From contig QNGE01000858.1 in assembly GCA_008508345.1 (NCBI GenBank), positions 1 through 64,000 on the forward strand: DNA of 64,000 nucleotides. The letters run 5' to 3'. Source of the stretch: Paragonimus westermani. Taxonomy: Eukaryota; Platyhelminthes; Trematoda; Plagiorchiida; Troglotrematidae. Positions within the stretch are counted from its first letter, which is position 1. Each line of letters starts with the position of its first letter. A program made the position numbers and the translations under genes. The notes under the pieces were generated by a model that saw only the letters and a list, made by a program, of their open reading frames with translations, was not told where the DNA came from and searched no databases. Shown one piece after another: positions 25,601 to 36,490 of the stretch.

Positions 25601-27029
25601 GATAATTGGGTGTACATTCTGCGACAACCATTTTTAACCTCAGTCACCTGGTAGGTGCACGATTCGGAGCCACGGATTTGTCAGCCTCATCTACTTCAGC
25701 CATCGCTTGCGCCCCTCCAGTGATCATGAAAACATTCCGTCTCGCACACTGCTGTCAAGGGATGTCGGCTTGGACAGGCCCATGGACAATGTAAAGCTTG
25801 TACATAAGCCGAAAAAAGTTCGAATCAATATCACCTGGAGCAACTATCCCCGTGGTATATTTGGAGAAAGTGAGTTCCTTCACAGATGTGGACACAGTTG
25901 CAGACATCAGGTTCTATGAACGGGATGACGAAGACTTAACCTAACACGCGGCTTCAGTCGTCCAGCAGGACATCGAGAACCCATGCAGGCCAACGTTCTG
26001 CGCTGGAGAAAACCTGTGATAGTATGTACCGTTTTTCAAAGACAACTAGATCACTCGTGTCGAGTTCCCCGCATGTTCGTTCTCAGTGACTTCACTTGTC
26101 TACTGCTGTGTTCCCGCGTCTCTCATCATACGGTGTCCTTTGCTCGCACCCATAAGCTAGAACAAATGAGTGGAGCAGTAGTAAGTGTATTCGCATGGGG
26201 TGCTGTTTTCATTCACCCGCAAGCTAGGACAGGTAAACGGAAATTTTTTAAGCCTTCAAGTGGGCAGTACTCCTTGATTTCCTTCACTGACCAGGTCACC
26301 TTATCTGCATCCCAGTGGACGTCATGCTTCCATGAAAATGTACAACCCTGCTAGCAGCGAACTGTCGGACATGCTAACCACAACTGGAACAATACTACAG
26401 AATTGCTTGCGCGTATTTGTGCGTCGCAATATGTTCAACCGTGTATCTCACGTTAGCAGCTTCACAGAAAGCTGAGTCCTCCTGATCCAATGACGAATCA
26501 ACCGCCGAAATTGTAATCACATTTTCCTCTTTAAATACACTTGAATTCCGAGATAGGCATATCTTTCGAAGTCAATGACTTCGATTTTCATCATATTCCA
26601 CCATTGATTCTTCGAAATAGCGTGAAATGCAACTTTTCGTTGTTTCTCCATTGATCGCTAAACGTTTGAACAATGCCACCCCCTGCCTACGTCCTCAGTA
26701 GATTAAAAAAACACTGTCAGTAACAGAATTCAACGATATAGACGACCGATACAGGTCACAAGATTACAGTGACATCATACACTTGAAAACCGTTTTCGCC
26801 TCCTAGGTTATAGATATATTTACGGTTTATCGATTACACGCATCTTTTATTTATAACTGAACTTTTGAAGTAAAAACTAATCAGCCACTTTGTCTTCCAC
26901 ATTCATTCCTGCGGAGGTCCCCAGAGGATCATCGCTAGTCTCTTTGGTTATTCCTCATTTGCATCACTCACTTTCCGGATAGCAGTCCCTGAAACACCAT
27001 TCAACATCTTGGATGCTGGTGATACCAGT
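16612..27029. other. Long stretch without recognisable genes
   Basis: Open frames such as 17672-17959, 21620-21928, 21766-22428, 25245-25631 and 25983-26354 show no family resemblance and no consistent coding support. The plus strand is visibly G/T-rich at about 17.7-19.0 kb and A/C-rich at about 21.9-22.4 kb. A short segment at 23395-23500 weakly resembles the C-terminal part of a Gypsy integrase. No introns or exons of a host gene could be assembled by eye. Confidence 0.5.
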
Positions 27030-27640
27030 GCAATACAGATCCATCTTGATGATATCAAGCGCTGGTTGGGCGATTGAATGCTCCAATAGGCGCGTTTACA
27101 CGTTACTCGGTGGAGATTCTGGCAATGCCTCCGTGGTTCACTGTGGGTCTAGCACAATAGACACCAGGAAAATCGGCCTGAAGAGAGATCTGGGAGTCCG
27201 GCCGCCGCGTAGCTTATCATTCATGTATCATCACGAGATGGTGGTAAAAAAGGGATTGACCATTCTTGGGATGATTAAGCGCACTCTCCTCGCACAGACA
27301 GAAAAGCGTTTCAAACGCTTTACGAGGTTTACACAAGACCGCTCCTGAAGTATGCTACTCAGGTCGTGTATACCGGCCTGGAGAAATACATGCTAGCTGT
27401 TGGTCGTGTCCAGCGCGCGGCTACCAGGTTGATCGTGGGCCTGAGCAACGACAATTACAAGCCTTCACTTGAAACTCTTGATTTGTATCCAATTAAACTT
27501 CGGCAATTTCGCAATGAATTATCTCTCACTTACTTCTCTACATTAGGTCTCGTAGAACAGTCTTTTACTTTAACGAGCGACGACGGCTGATGTCGAAATA
27601 ACATGAAGCTTTTCAAGCTTTGTCTTCTAACCTTCCTCAA
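27030..27640 (+). pseudogene. CR1-like LINE C-terminal RT remnant
   Basis: In shifting plus-strand frames the reading is IQIHLDDIKRWLGD at about 27035-27075 (LQxDLDxLxxWSxxW block) and a degraded copy of the cysteine-poor thumb region. RKIGLKRDLGV at about 27170 corresponds to (S)EKDLGV. LTILGMIKRTLL at about 27257-27290, LLKYATQVVYTGLEKYM at about 27348-27395, and RVQRAATRLIVGLSNDNYKP then LETLDLYPIKLRQFRNELSL run to about 27530. This is the thumb and C-terminal region of CR1-group LINEs (GMIKRTF...RPxLEYAxQVW...VQRRATKLV...LxLxPLxxRRxRGDLI). At least three frame changes are present. The catalytic domain and endonuclease are not seen upstream, so it is a 5'-truncated dead copy. Confidence 0.8.
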
Positions 27641-27779
27641 GCAGCCTTCATTCTGATATCGTCGGCAGCGTTTTTAGGGTTCGTTTTGAAGCTATGCCTG
27701 ATTCTCATTTATCTCAAATAACATTATGTAAGTACTCTTATTCTGTTCTCGGTATTCACTATAATCTCCAAGAGCATTG

Positions 27780-28013
27780 CTACACCCTGTTTCCAATGAT
27801 TGTTTCGCAGACGAACAGACGCCCGCTGACAGTGACCAAGTAAAACGGATTGGATCCGGGCACCTTGGATCTCAGCCTAGAACCCATGTACCCACCAATG
27901 AATTTGGGCTGGTTGAGGTCTGTGCATTTGAAGTGATACCAATTTTGGCACTGAGAGCACATCATGCCATTTTGAACAAGCATTTTGCAAGAGCACCAGT
28001 CACCAGTGTTCAC
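27780..28013 (-). pseudogene. PHD-like zinc-finger fragment, probably LINE-derived
   Basis: A 77-residue minus-strand frame starts MNTGDWCSCKMLV and contains CSQCQNWYHFKC. Its spacing C-x-C-x9-C-x2-C-x4-H-x2-C matches the first half of a PHD finger, including the conserved Trp before the His. The last Cys pair of the domain is missing, and the rest of the frame is featureless. PHD-like fingers occur at the N-terminus of some LINE ORFs, and a CR1-like remnant lies next to it, though on the other strand. I favour a transposon fragment over a host gene because no neighbouring exon with splice sites could be found. DNA or histone binding is not claimed. Confidence 0.45.
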
Positions 28014-28099
28014 TACCTCATCCTATGCTTACTGAATCCCAACACTGCTGATCTAACACTAGCCACTGTTGACGGAAACAAACAATGTACAATATAGAA

Positions 28100-30039
28100 C
28101 GGTTGATTTTTAATATTTGAAAAATAGAAGAAATGATAAAGCGGAAAAAATAAATATTTCGGAAGTCAACTAATACAGTAAGCACCGAGGAAGTGTGTTA
28201 TTCGACAACAAATAACGGTAGTCGTATGCGATTTCTCGATGCACAGGGCACCAATACGGCAAAAGTATGAGTTGACTGTAGCAGCGAGAATATTTGAAGC
28301 AAACTTCGAGTTACCGCATGTTGAAGTGCTTAGCCCTTATCTGACAGTCCTTTTGATGACTCATGGAAGTGGAGAATTATCTTATTCTGAAGTTGCGGCA
28401 TTGAGTGCCCTCAGAAGCTCACCGGTACAGGAAACTGTCATCCTCTGGCTCTAGCCTGTTCGTCCTGGAGTCTGAACAGATCTGAACTTGGCGCTTGGTT
28501 TGAGTGACCAAGCTGTAATAGCATGTAGTGCGCCGCCTTTTTGTTTCGCCACACATACTCCCCTTCGCTTTCCTTCAGGTCCTCGAACACGTGGGTTGGC
28601 CGCGTCCGTGCAACGGGCTGAGGAGGGTGACCAACAAGAACCCGTGGTCGGCAGTCAGTGAGCGTGAGGTCACGTCTGGTTGATGAAAAGTCCCGTACCG
28701 TGGGGCCCCGTAGATATATGTATATATATGGACAGGAACACGTTGTAACGGAATCTCTCGGTATCTGTATTATTGTTGATACACGTTTCCTGTTGACCCT
28801 TCTCCTTTTGCGAGACGGACCTCGTCAGTTTCGATCTGCACACATTGAACACAGTGTGTGCTGTGTCTGTGATCGAATATCTGGTAGATTACAATGCTCG
28901 GTTGGGTTATTCCTACGCGTGAGGGTGTAGAATTGATTCGAGAAGATGGACTAACATTTTAGCCCTCAGCGTATTCGATAGTTTGTATGTTCCACTGACT
29001 ATGCTATTGAAGAAACGACTCTCGGTCCCTTAGACGATCCCTTAGACGACTGTCTTGCACCCAGAGGCCCTTCACGATTCTCGAGCACCGATCGGGAAGA
29101 CTCCACTGTGTATACTGTTTATCTTGATGGACTGTCAATAGATAGAACGCGCCACCATCGCAGATGGTGTTAGAGACCAACCATGTGCTATTTAAGCGCC
29201 TAGCGGGTGCGCCCGAAGAAGGTAGATAATTAACAATCTGCCTACCCCGATGTGGAGACGTTGAGAGAATAGGCTCACAAAATCGGCCACTCCTGCCTTC
29301 AACCATGGTTAGATGCTTTTAAAGGGATCAACTTGAACTGTAATTGAGTTCCCACATAATTATTAAACATCTGAAATTGTATTCTAGCTTGTTCTACTAG
29401 ACTATTTTCCTACTTTATTCATGGTAATTCCTGTAAACTCAAAGAGCGGTGCTACATTCGGTTTTAAATTACCGTCTCTCAGGTTAAGAGAGAACCGTCG
29501 GGCATCAAAACGAACAGACTGACTGGATACGGACAGATCGGTGAGGTGGAAAATCAGATTAACCGATTTTCCAGACTCCGACACAACAGAAGATCTGACG
29601 AACTGCCAATCCAAATATCGCGTCCAAGATACATTAGGATTGGACGAACTGCCTCAGTGTTGTGCCTTCCGTTATCCGCCAATCCATCTGCTCCGAATTT
29701 CAGCAATTAACATGCAGTTTATTATTTTGCATGTGCTAATAAGATCAGCCAATGACAGGCTGTGATTTCTTTAATACTGTTTTACATCCATGAATTCGGC
29801 GTCAATTCATGAATAACAACTGTGTACCGTTACCAGCATCAGGTCTTCAAATTGCGTGGGAGGTTTCAATTCAAGTACGATTCCTAGGGTTATTCGAAGT
29901 CCTTAATTCTGAGTATCATATTTGATCCTAGCCACGCATCCTTGTACAACTCGGTCAATTGCTAAAGTATGAACCAATGGATACGCTGACAACACGGATT
30001 CCGGATAGGCATCATCGCCATCAAAGGGCAATACCTCAT
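28100..30039. other. No recognisable gene
   Basis: Short open frames only. Minor features are a short AT repeat near 28710-28730 and a 12-base tandem duplication (CCCTTAGACGAT/C) near 29028-29052. Confidence 0.4.
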
Positions 30040-31000
30040 CGGTTTAACTGCCATACAATCATGAGGCAGATGAGAAAGAACACCGAGTGCTGGAAGACGG
30101 AAGAATAAAATATACCAGTAGGGACTTGACCATTTGGAAATAGCTACGTCTATATTCAAACGTACCACATCATTGTGGCTACACCTTGTGAACAAACATA
30201 CAGGCTGTCAGTGGAGTTAGGGCGTCATCAGGACTTGTAGTACTAGGTTCACGAAGTTGGACGCCCGAAGTTTCCACAACCTTATGCCACCGTGAATCGG
30301 AAGTCGCAGGGAGAGAACAATGAAACTGCAAACAAACTGTATTTTCGATTTACTCACCGTTCACAACAGACCTCACCGTAACGATCGAGGGGTGCTCGGG
30401 AGCTGGACGTGAGAGCATCTTGAACACAACCGCACAGCAGCCGCCAGAGAGGAAGAGTGCGTCGACGGAAAATTCCAGTCGACCTTCAGAATTCAAACAA
30501 CCGTTAGAATGGTTAAGCGGCGTTCCTAACGGTAATAGCTCAACATTGTTATCCTAGTGAGTGTAGTCTACAACAGTAGAGATGATGCGGGTTTATTATA
30601 CAGCTACAAGAAAAACTGCGATACTTATGTCGGCACACTAACATTGATGACAGTGGTTTGTAGTGAATTTACATTCACAAGGTAATGTGAACCGAGGCGG
30701 TGGTACTGGCAAGGCAGCTCTCACGTCGCGCGGAGGTTAGAATTTCGTGGACGTCGAATGTGATCTCACTGCAGACTCAACAAGATAACTCGCTTGCTAA
30801 TCACCAAAAAAGACTCGCTCCTTTGTTTTTTCGTTGCTTAATCGCTGGTGCCAGCCGATAATATCGATCAAACGCAGAATTCGTTGGTCGTATACCTGAA
30901 GACGGTTCATCTCCTGTACACTGAGCATCCAAGTTTCGCTGCCGTAAAGCAACGCAGCCGCACCGTGGTCTGACCTACGCCAACGTCAAGCTTGTAACGA
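30040..31000 (-). pseudogene. RTE-like LINE 3' end remnant
   Basis: On the minus strand, about 30985-30790 reads ALLYGSETWMLSVQEMNRLQVYDQRILRLID followed by GWHQRLSNEKTKERV. This is the C-terminal block of flatworm RTE-like LINEs (LLYGSETWPLRxxDxxRLxVFDxRCLRSIxxIxWxxRxSNxxVR). Towards lower coordinates the segment at about 30235-30055 matches the 3' untranslated block shared with the copies at 37870-38090 and 55830-56110, including CACCTTG and GGCGTCATCA. The middle is decayed. The upstream RT is lost; a Penelope-like segment abuts at about 31010. Confidence 0.7.
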
Positions 31001-31009
31001 CTATAATAA

Positions 31010-31310
31010 ATAATATTTTGATAGTCGCAGTCCGATGATTCTGGTTTCTCACCTGCATTCGTTTAAGTCAAGTTGTCCATTTTGTAACAACTCTCGGAGG
31101 TAATAACACAACTCGTTCCGTTCCTCGCTGGCTTCACGTATCTTTCTGTAAGCTCCACGGTCGATGATAATACACGCGCTGAATCTTGGGTTTTCATTGT
31201 CGATCGGTGGTCGGTAGTGAAAACTGCCGGGGATTTATTTTTCTGGATCAGTTCCAACAAGCTTCAGAGAGACCTGTCTGTCACCAGAGGTGCCTCAAAT
31301 TAGTGAACTT
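31010..31310 (-). pseudogene. Penelope-like element fragment
   Basis: This segment aligns with two blocks of the minus-strand Penelope-like remnant at 43.6-44.3 kb. The blocks are around AATAAATAATATTTTGA / GATTTTGGTTTCT and around AGTCAAGTTGTCCATTTTGTAA, separated there by an extra 300-base insertion. The minus-strand frame 31260-31063 (LLELIQKNKSPAVFTTDHRS...) aligns in place with the region after the GIY-YIG domain of that copy. By itself it has no diagnostic motif, so identity depends on that alignment. Confidence 0.5.
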
Positions 31311-32131
31311 CGCCCTAGCACCCCCCACGCAGCAAAACGTTGTGGGGCCCACATGGGCCTCTCGTAGGTCAGGGGAAATAGTCCCGAGTGAAGCTTTCAA
31401 CGCGGTCCGCAAAATTCCCTTTTTCAAAAAACAAATTCCCCTTCATTTTTGTTACGCGCTCCAGGCTTACTGCCGCCGCCCATGAAGAATATTGCAAAAT
31501 ATCCGTGAACATGAAAGTTCACACAAGTTCATCAGGAACAGTTTTTTATGCATGTTTTCAGGAAATTTCCCTCTCGACGTTGAAGCGACTGCACCGCACT
31601 TCGATGCACACTGTGAAAACCTGCATAGGAATGCAAGGGAAATGTGTGGTGAACGAAAGTAAACCATATTAATACCAGTTTTACGGGTATCGTTGATATT
31701 TCATATCTCCGTAAATCACGGAGATAGAGCAAGCATGAAGCATAGTAATCTTACAGCATTCATTCTGTGCATTGCAATACTACTACAGACGTATGTCTGT
31801 TCACAATGGGTAACCTGAATATATCCTCGTGGACTTGTGCAATATTCGAACAATAATACAACTTTCATGGATAAATTTGAAACTCGACTATTCAGTTAAT
31901 ATTTAACATACAACAAGAATTAACTGACCATCAGAAAGCACTTTCCGTGATTGATATATGAGAATGAACAACGGCGGCTAATTTCTCACGTACTTCTGTA
32001 GTACAGTAAACCGTCCGACCTGCACAAATCCTATCTCAGCGAGCTCGGAAAATTAGCGATCAAAAATGTCTGACTTTACGGAGTCAATAAAACAAATGTC
32101 ACATATTTTGCTGGAAAAACGAATGCGGATT
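31311..32131. other. No recognisable gene
   Basis: Open frames at 31388-31672 and 31467-31667 overlap on opposite strands and neither resembles a known family. Confidence 0.4.
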
Positions 32132-33290
32132 TTAAGATGATGTCCATAGACATTTACTTTTAGAAGAATTATTTAATGGGATGCTCGTTGCGAAGATTTT
32201 CTCATGGCCCACCGAAACCAGCAGCAAACCATGCAGTCTCGGTGGGCCATGTACTACATGGGCTCTACATCGTCCCCTACACATCCCCCTCCCCCAGATG
32301 CAGCTTCCCGTGGAAAGCTGCAGGTACACCAACCGGTCAACAACCTCCATGACATCATCCTCTAACATAAAATCTAATTAGTCACAGAAGTCTTGCAGAA
32401 TCACTTTGAATTTCCCAGCCGTAAGTTACATTCCGTAGCGCTTGACAGAATACGAAATAGAGCTTAGCGGAGTTCGTGAAGTTTGAAAGTTGTCAAACAG
32501 CAACATCTTGTCGTCAGCCTAATCAAGATCAATCCGCCTTTGGTCAGGTGGGTGGTCCACACCGGCATCTTGTGAGTGCCGGAGACAATCCTCTACAATA
32601 CTCTCCGTCACGAAATCGAACAAAAACAGTGCCTTGACGTACGCAGCTCATGGCGCTGAAACTGTAAGACGGTTCACCTTAAACATTAATCTGAGCCGAG
32701 GTGTGGGAATAAAGCGCCGACAGTATGTTCACATGCTCGATCGGTACACCCCTCCGTTTTAGCGACCCCACTGAGTCGAATGCATATTTGCAGTTAAGGA
32801 ATACGGCGATTGTTAGCCAGCGGTAAGCACGTAGAGTAGAAATGTGATCTATACATTCCCACCCAGACCGAAATCCTACCTGCTTTTCCCTAATGTGTCT
32901 CGCGAACTGCAGTGAGTCGATGAAGTATACTGGATGCCAGAACCCCATAGATGACAAGTTGAACTAATTCCCGATGGTTTTCGCAAGAACCCCTTATACC
33001 TTTCTTGAATATTGAGACTATTATCGGCTGACCTCAGCACGGAGGGTTGGTCTCCGTCGTCCACACAGGTTGAACTAACTGAGCCAATGCTTCTACTGAC
33101 GCCCCCAGCTTCTACGGAAAGAACCAGTGCGAGATCACCTGGACCAGCAGGCCTATTACGTTTGAGGGCCGAGATACGACTGCGGAAGTCAGTCTCGGTG
33201 GGTGGTTCCAAATCTACAGACCAGGGTGTTGCATTACAAGTTGGTGGCGGTAACATAGTAGAAGCAGCAGGCCAGCTGAATTAACCGTCA
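32132..33290 (-). pseudogene. RTE-like LINE remnant (RT and 3' coding end)
   Basis: Read on the minus strand from about 33290 downwards: FNWPAAS, then LEPPTETDFRSRISALKRNRPAGPG (linker block ending in the K(A)PGPD motif). Next come REKQVGFRSGWECIDHISTLR and TIAVFLNCKYAFDSV at about 32885-32770 (QAGFRxGRGCIDHIxTLR and the catalytic AFLDxxxAFDSV, with Asp to Asn). A gap follows, then LEDDVMEVVDRLVYL near 32365-32325 (the VDxFxYLGS block after the catalytic YADD). Frames shift and the YADD motif itself is not recognisable. A hairpin of 12 base pairs lies within its last part. Confidence 0.75.
32204..32250. repeat. 12-bp hairpin with 23-base loop
   Basis: ATGGCCCACCGA at 32204-32215 is perfectly complementary in reverse to 32239-32250. 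It lies inside a decayed RTE-like LINE, where no functional RNA structure is expected. Confidence 0.8.
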
Positions 33291-34514
33291 AAGTGTTTCG
33301 TCTACCGCTCGAACCTTCTGAATTTGTTACAGATGAGTGTGCCATCTGTCTCGCTGATAGGTTCATTGACAGACAGCCGTCTAGGACTAGTGGTACTCCT
33401 GTAGAAGCTGTCCCCTCCAGACTTATTTTGGAAATGTGCGAATATGCTATGATCACCCTTTACTCATTCTGCTAGGAGGGTGAGTTTGTAAACAATTCTC
33501 TCCTTGATCCATTATAGTGAGTATTATTTGCCTGAGGTAGTCGATCTTCCTGATATTCATGGCACTCCAGAAAGTGTGGTGGACGATGTCAGTCTTCGGC
33601 GTGGTGTTTCTTCCTCACACTGCGCTAGCAGGTGATCGCCCAATAGGGTTGTGCTGCCTGTGTACGGTATCAGAAGGGTGGTTTTTTCTTGGCGAGTATG
33701 TGAGCAAACTTGTAGTGTTTGATTACAGTGGCCCCCACCAGTTGAACCACATCAGACAGGCTGATCACGTAAGCAAAGTGGCCATCTAACACCGCACATT
33801 TCCAGAATTTCTAGCTAAGCGATGAATTGGTCGAATAGTTGTTTTATACAATCTTCTTTGGTTAGACCACATTTTTTTCATTCTGGCTGAGTGATTAACT
33901 CACTGGGTATTATTTGCTGGTGCTTGGTTAGCATACGGGATCGAACAACGACGTGGACACCGTAAAGCCCTGACTGTTTCGTTAAGTATAGTTAGTATCT
34001 CCTTTTTCAGTCGCGGCTTTTATGACCACTCTCATCGCTAGTTGGGTGCGCTATCCGATATGAAAGTATGTCACAGTCCATTCATGCGTGCGTGCACAAT
34101 ACTGCTCTAACTAAATCTCTCATGTTATGTTATGTTTGTTCATCTTGCTAATTTTTCTCTTCTGAAGCGTTTCTTGTCAATGTTACGATGAACAGCGGCA
34201 CGAACCATAGCTTCGCCTAGTTAATCACGTGCTCGTTTGCATACAATCTTATACATACGTTTTCTCGTGTGTCTGTTGTCTGATTGAACTACATGTACTG
34301 TTGTGTAGAGCTATTGACTGAACAGGTGAACTGTCGCGTTTCTTGTCGGCAAAGTTTTTTTTACGTTTGCCCCCACTTCTCCAGACAACCCACTTTGAAG
34401 TGGAACCAGTTACGGTACATCGTATCCATTGCTTCTACTTGAGTTATCAGTCATTCAATAACTATTAGTCATCTAGTGGACTTTCCTACAGCATATATCA
34501 CTGTATTTTTAGCC
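33291..34514. other. No recognisable gene; presumed upstream region of MAGOH
   Basis: No coding resemblance is seen. The last few hundred bases before 34515 are T-rich and should contain the MAGOH promoter and 5' untranslated region, but no TATA box, initiator or splice-leader acceptor could be assigned with confidence. Confidence 0.4.
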
Positions 34515-35072
34515 ATGTCGGATGCGTTCTACCTTCGGTATTATGTGGGACATCGTGGAAAGTTCGGTCATGAATTCCTTGAATTCGAGTTTCGTCCTGA
34601 CGGTAACCTGGGTTTGTTTGCTCATTGTTTCCTGTAGGTAAATTAAGGTATGCGAATAATTCGAATTACAAAAACGATACGATGATTCGTAAAGAGGTTT
34701 GTTCTTCTTTTCTGTGTTTACTCTTCAAATCCATAGTGCTTCGTCAGTCCAGCTGTGATGGCCGAACTCAAACGTATCATTGTGGAAAGTGAAATTATGT
34801 CAGAAGATGATGCCGCTTGGCCCGATCCTGACCGCGTCGGGAGACAAGAGTTAGAAATTGTCTGTGGAGATGAACATATTTCTTTTACCACATCTAAGAT
34901 AGGTTCCTTGATCGACATAACCAATAGCAAGTATGTTGTTCTTGATATTTTTTATTTGGTATGTTTTTTCAGGGATCCGGAAGGATTGCGTACATTTTAC
35001 TACCTGGTTCAAGATTTGAAATGTCTGGTTTTTTCACTGATCGGATTGCATTTCAAGATCAAACCTATATAG
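34515..35072 (+). CDS. MAGOH: Protein mago nashi homolog, complete, 4 exons
   Basis: Core subunit of the exon junction complex: with Y14 (RBM8A) it locks eIF4A3 onto spliced mRNA in the nucleus and acts in mRNA export, localisation and surveillance. Exons are 34515-34602, 34638-34696, 34737-34930 and 34973-35072. The introns of 35, 40 and 42 bases all have GT..AG ends, and the joined reading frame is 441 bases, 146 residues plus TAG, the usual family length. Exon 1 begins [20 protein letters not shown]; exon 2 carries [13 protein letters not shown]; exon 3 carries [11 protein letters not shown] and [16 protein letters not shown]; exon 4 ends [15 protein letters not shown]. The ATG is the family start, and no residue seems missing. 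An AATAAA lies 40 bases after the stop. It shows no sign of decay and no transposon lies inside it. No other family fits. Confidence 0.97.
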
Positions 35073-35111
35073 TGCATCAGCTGATACACTTTTGTGTGGA
35101 TTTCATATTGT

Positions 35112-35117
35112 AATAAA
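35112..35117 (+). promoter_or_regulatory. Probable MAGOH poly(A) signal
   Basis: AATAAA is the first canonical poly(A) hexamer after the MAGOH stop at 35070-35072, at a normal distance. It implies a very short 3' untranslated region. Confidence 0.65.
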
Positions 35118-36329
35118 TTTTCATGTAAAGCCCATTGGTTCACTACCCCTTCAATACGAGTAGCTGGCGATTTGCTTCAGAAATGTTTCGAAACCTAACA
35201 CTTCGTACATGGTTCCATATTCACTCGCTTCGGGATATGGAGTATTGGCAACATGGAATCCACTTATTAATTGTCAAGATATGTAATTTCCGATGTGAAC
35301 CCTCTTGCTCAATCCCAGTTTCCTATCACCTTGGTTGCGGATGCATCGGTCATATTTCTGCTTTACAACGAACTGTGAATCACTGCCCCTTTTCTGCACA
35401 GCCAATACTAGTGATACTCGTAAACCTAAAAGCTGCTAACATGGTTGTCCAGCATGTTTTCCGAAGCCACCTCCATTATAGATGGGTTTCAGTGAAATGT
35501 TGGGAGTTTCTTAAATCGCGGATGACTTCTATGGATGTAAGAAGTACCTTCACGGGCTGTTAATTCGAGCGTTCTCTTCTTCGGGTTGCGTTTACATGGT
35601 TTGATTTCTGCTCTCCTATTCCAGTACTTGGCAGATGATGTTCTAGCAGTGCCAGAAGGTTTTGCGGGACTTCAATTGAGCGTCTGCTAGATAAGTTGTT
35701 CATCAATACCGGGGATGTGGACAACATGCTGTGCAGGTTAAAGGATATGGCTGGTATACACATTCAAATTGTTATTACAGGGTTGGTTTGATCCTGCTCC
35801 TGTCGCCGCGGGCCACTTAAAAATAAGCGAGTTGTATGCTTCCTGTGTACGCACGTAGATGATTACTTGAGGCAGAGACAAAGTCGCCACTGGTTTTGAG
35901 CATACTCATGGGCCGTAATAAAATCAATCTGGGCACCTAGTGTGTGCGAATAAATGTCTGTTCGTGAAGGTGTACGTCTGTGCAGTACATCGGTTTCAGC
36001 GTTAAACTGATCTTTGGGGCTGTCAGTCTTAGTTTATTTCTGCAAACCGGCAGCTTGAAAATGTCGGTTACCTGATTTCACCAACTGATAATATTACTGA
36101 TGAAGCGTCTATGGGGATAGCGATGGCACTGTCATTTGGGCGTCTCAGACACATGGTCACCTAGTAACAAGGTTTGCAACAGGTTATATTCTCAATCTTT
36201 CGATAACATTGTTCACTTCCGTGTAACCTATGTTATAACATGTGGGTTGGATATTTGCAGGCTGATAAAACGGGAACAGAAACAGCCACCGTAACCGTGT
36301 ATGAACCCGCGAGCGTGTGATTACCAATC
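35118..36329. other. No recognised gene; one exon-like stretch
   Basis: An open frame at 35135-35563 has no family resemblance. At about 35660-35795 the plus strand reads through ERLLDKLFINTGDVDNMLCR and KDMAGIHIQIVI, which looks protein-like, but I do not recognise it and cannot connect it to other exons. Confidence 0.35.
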
Positions 36330-36490
36330 GAGCTTCTGTGCTCTCGTGCATAGTTTACGAAGCATGTGTCCGTTCCGTCCTACTCTACGGATCACAGATT
36401 TAGCCTATTCATGCGGATATCGTAGATAGTCCTTGAGTATTCGACTACTGCTCCCCTGCCATCCGGTCCTTGATAATATAATCTTACGAC
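36330..36490 (+). pseudogene. RTE-like LINE C-terminal fragment
   Basis: The plus strand reads VYEACVRSVLLYGSQI at about 36358-36402, a stop, PIHADIVDSP, a stop, then VFDYCSPAIRSL at about 36437-36473. This corresponds to RVYKACVRSVLLYGSETWPLRAEDVRRLxVFDHRCLRSI of the same RTE-like family seen elsewhere in this window. Nothing else of the element is readable. Confidence 0.6.

Noticed and set aside
25245..25631. 128-codon minus-strand open frame as a host gene
   Set aside because: No domain, no splice-compatible neighbours and no family resemblance.
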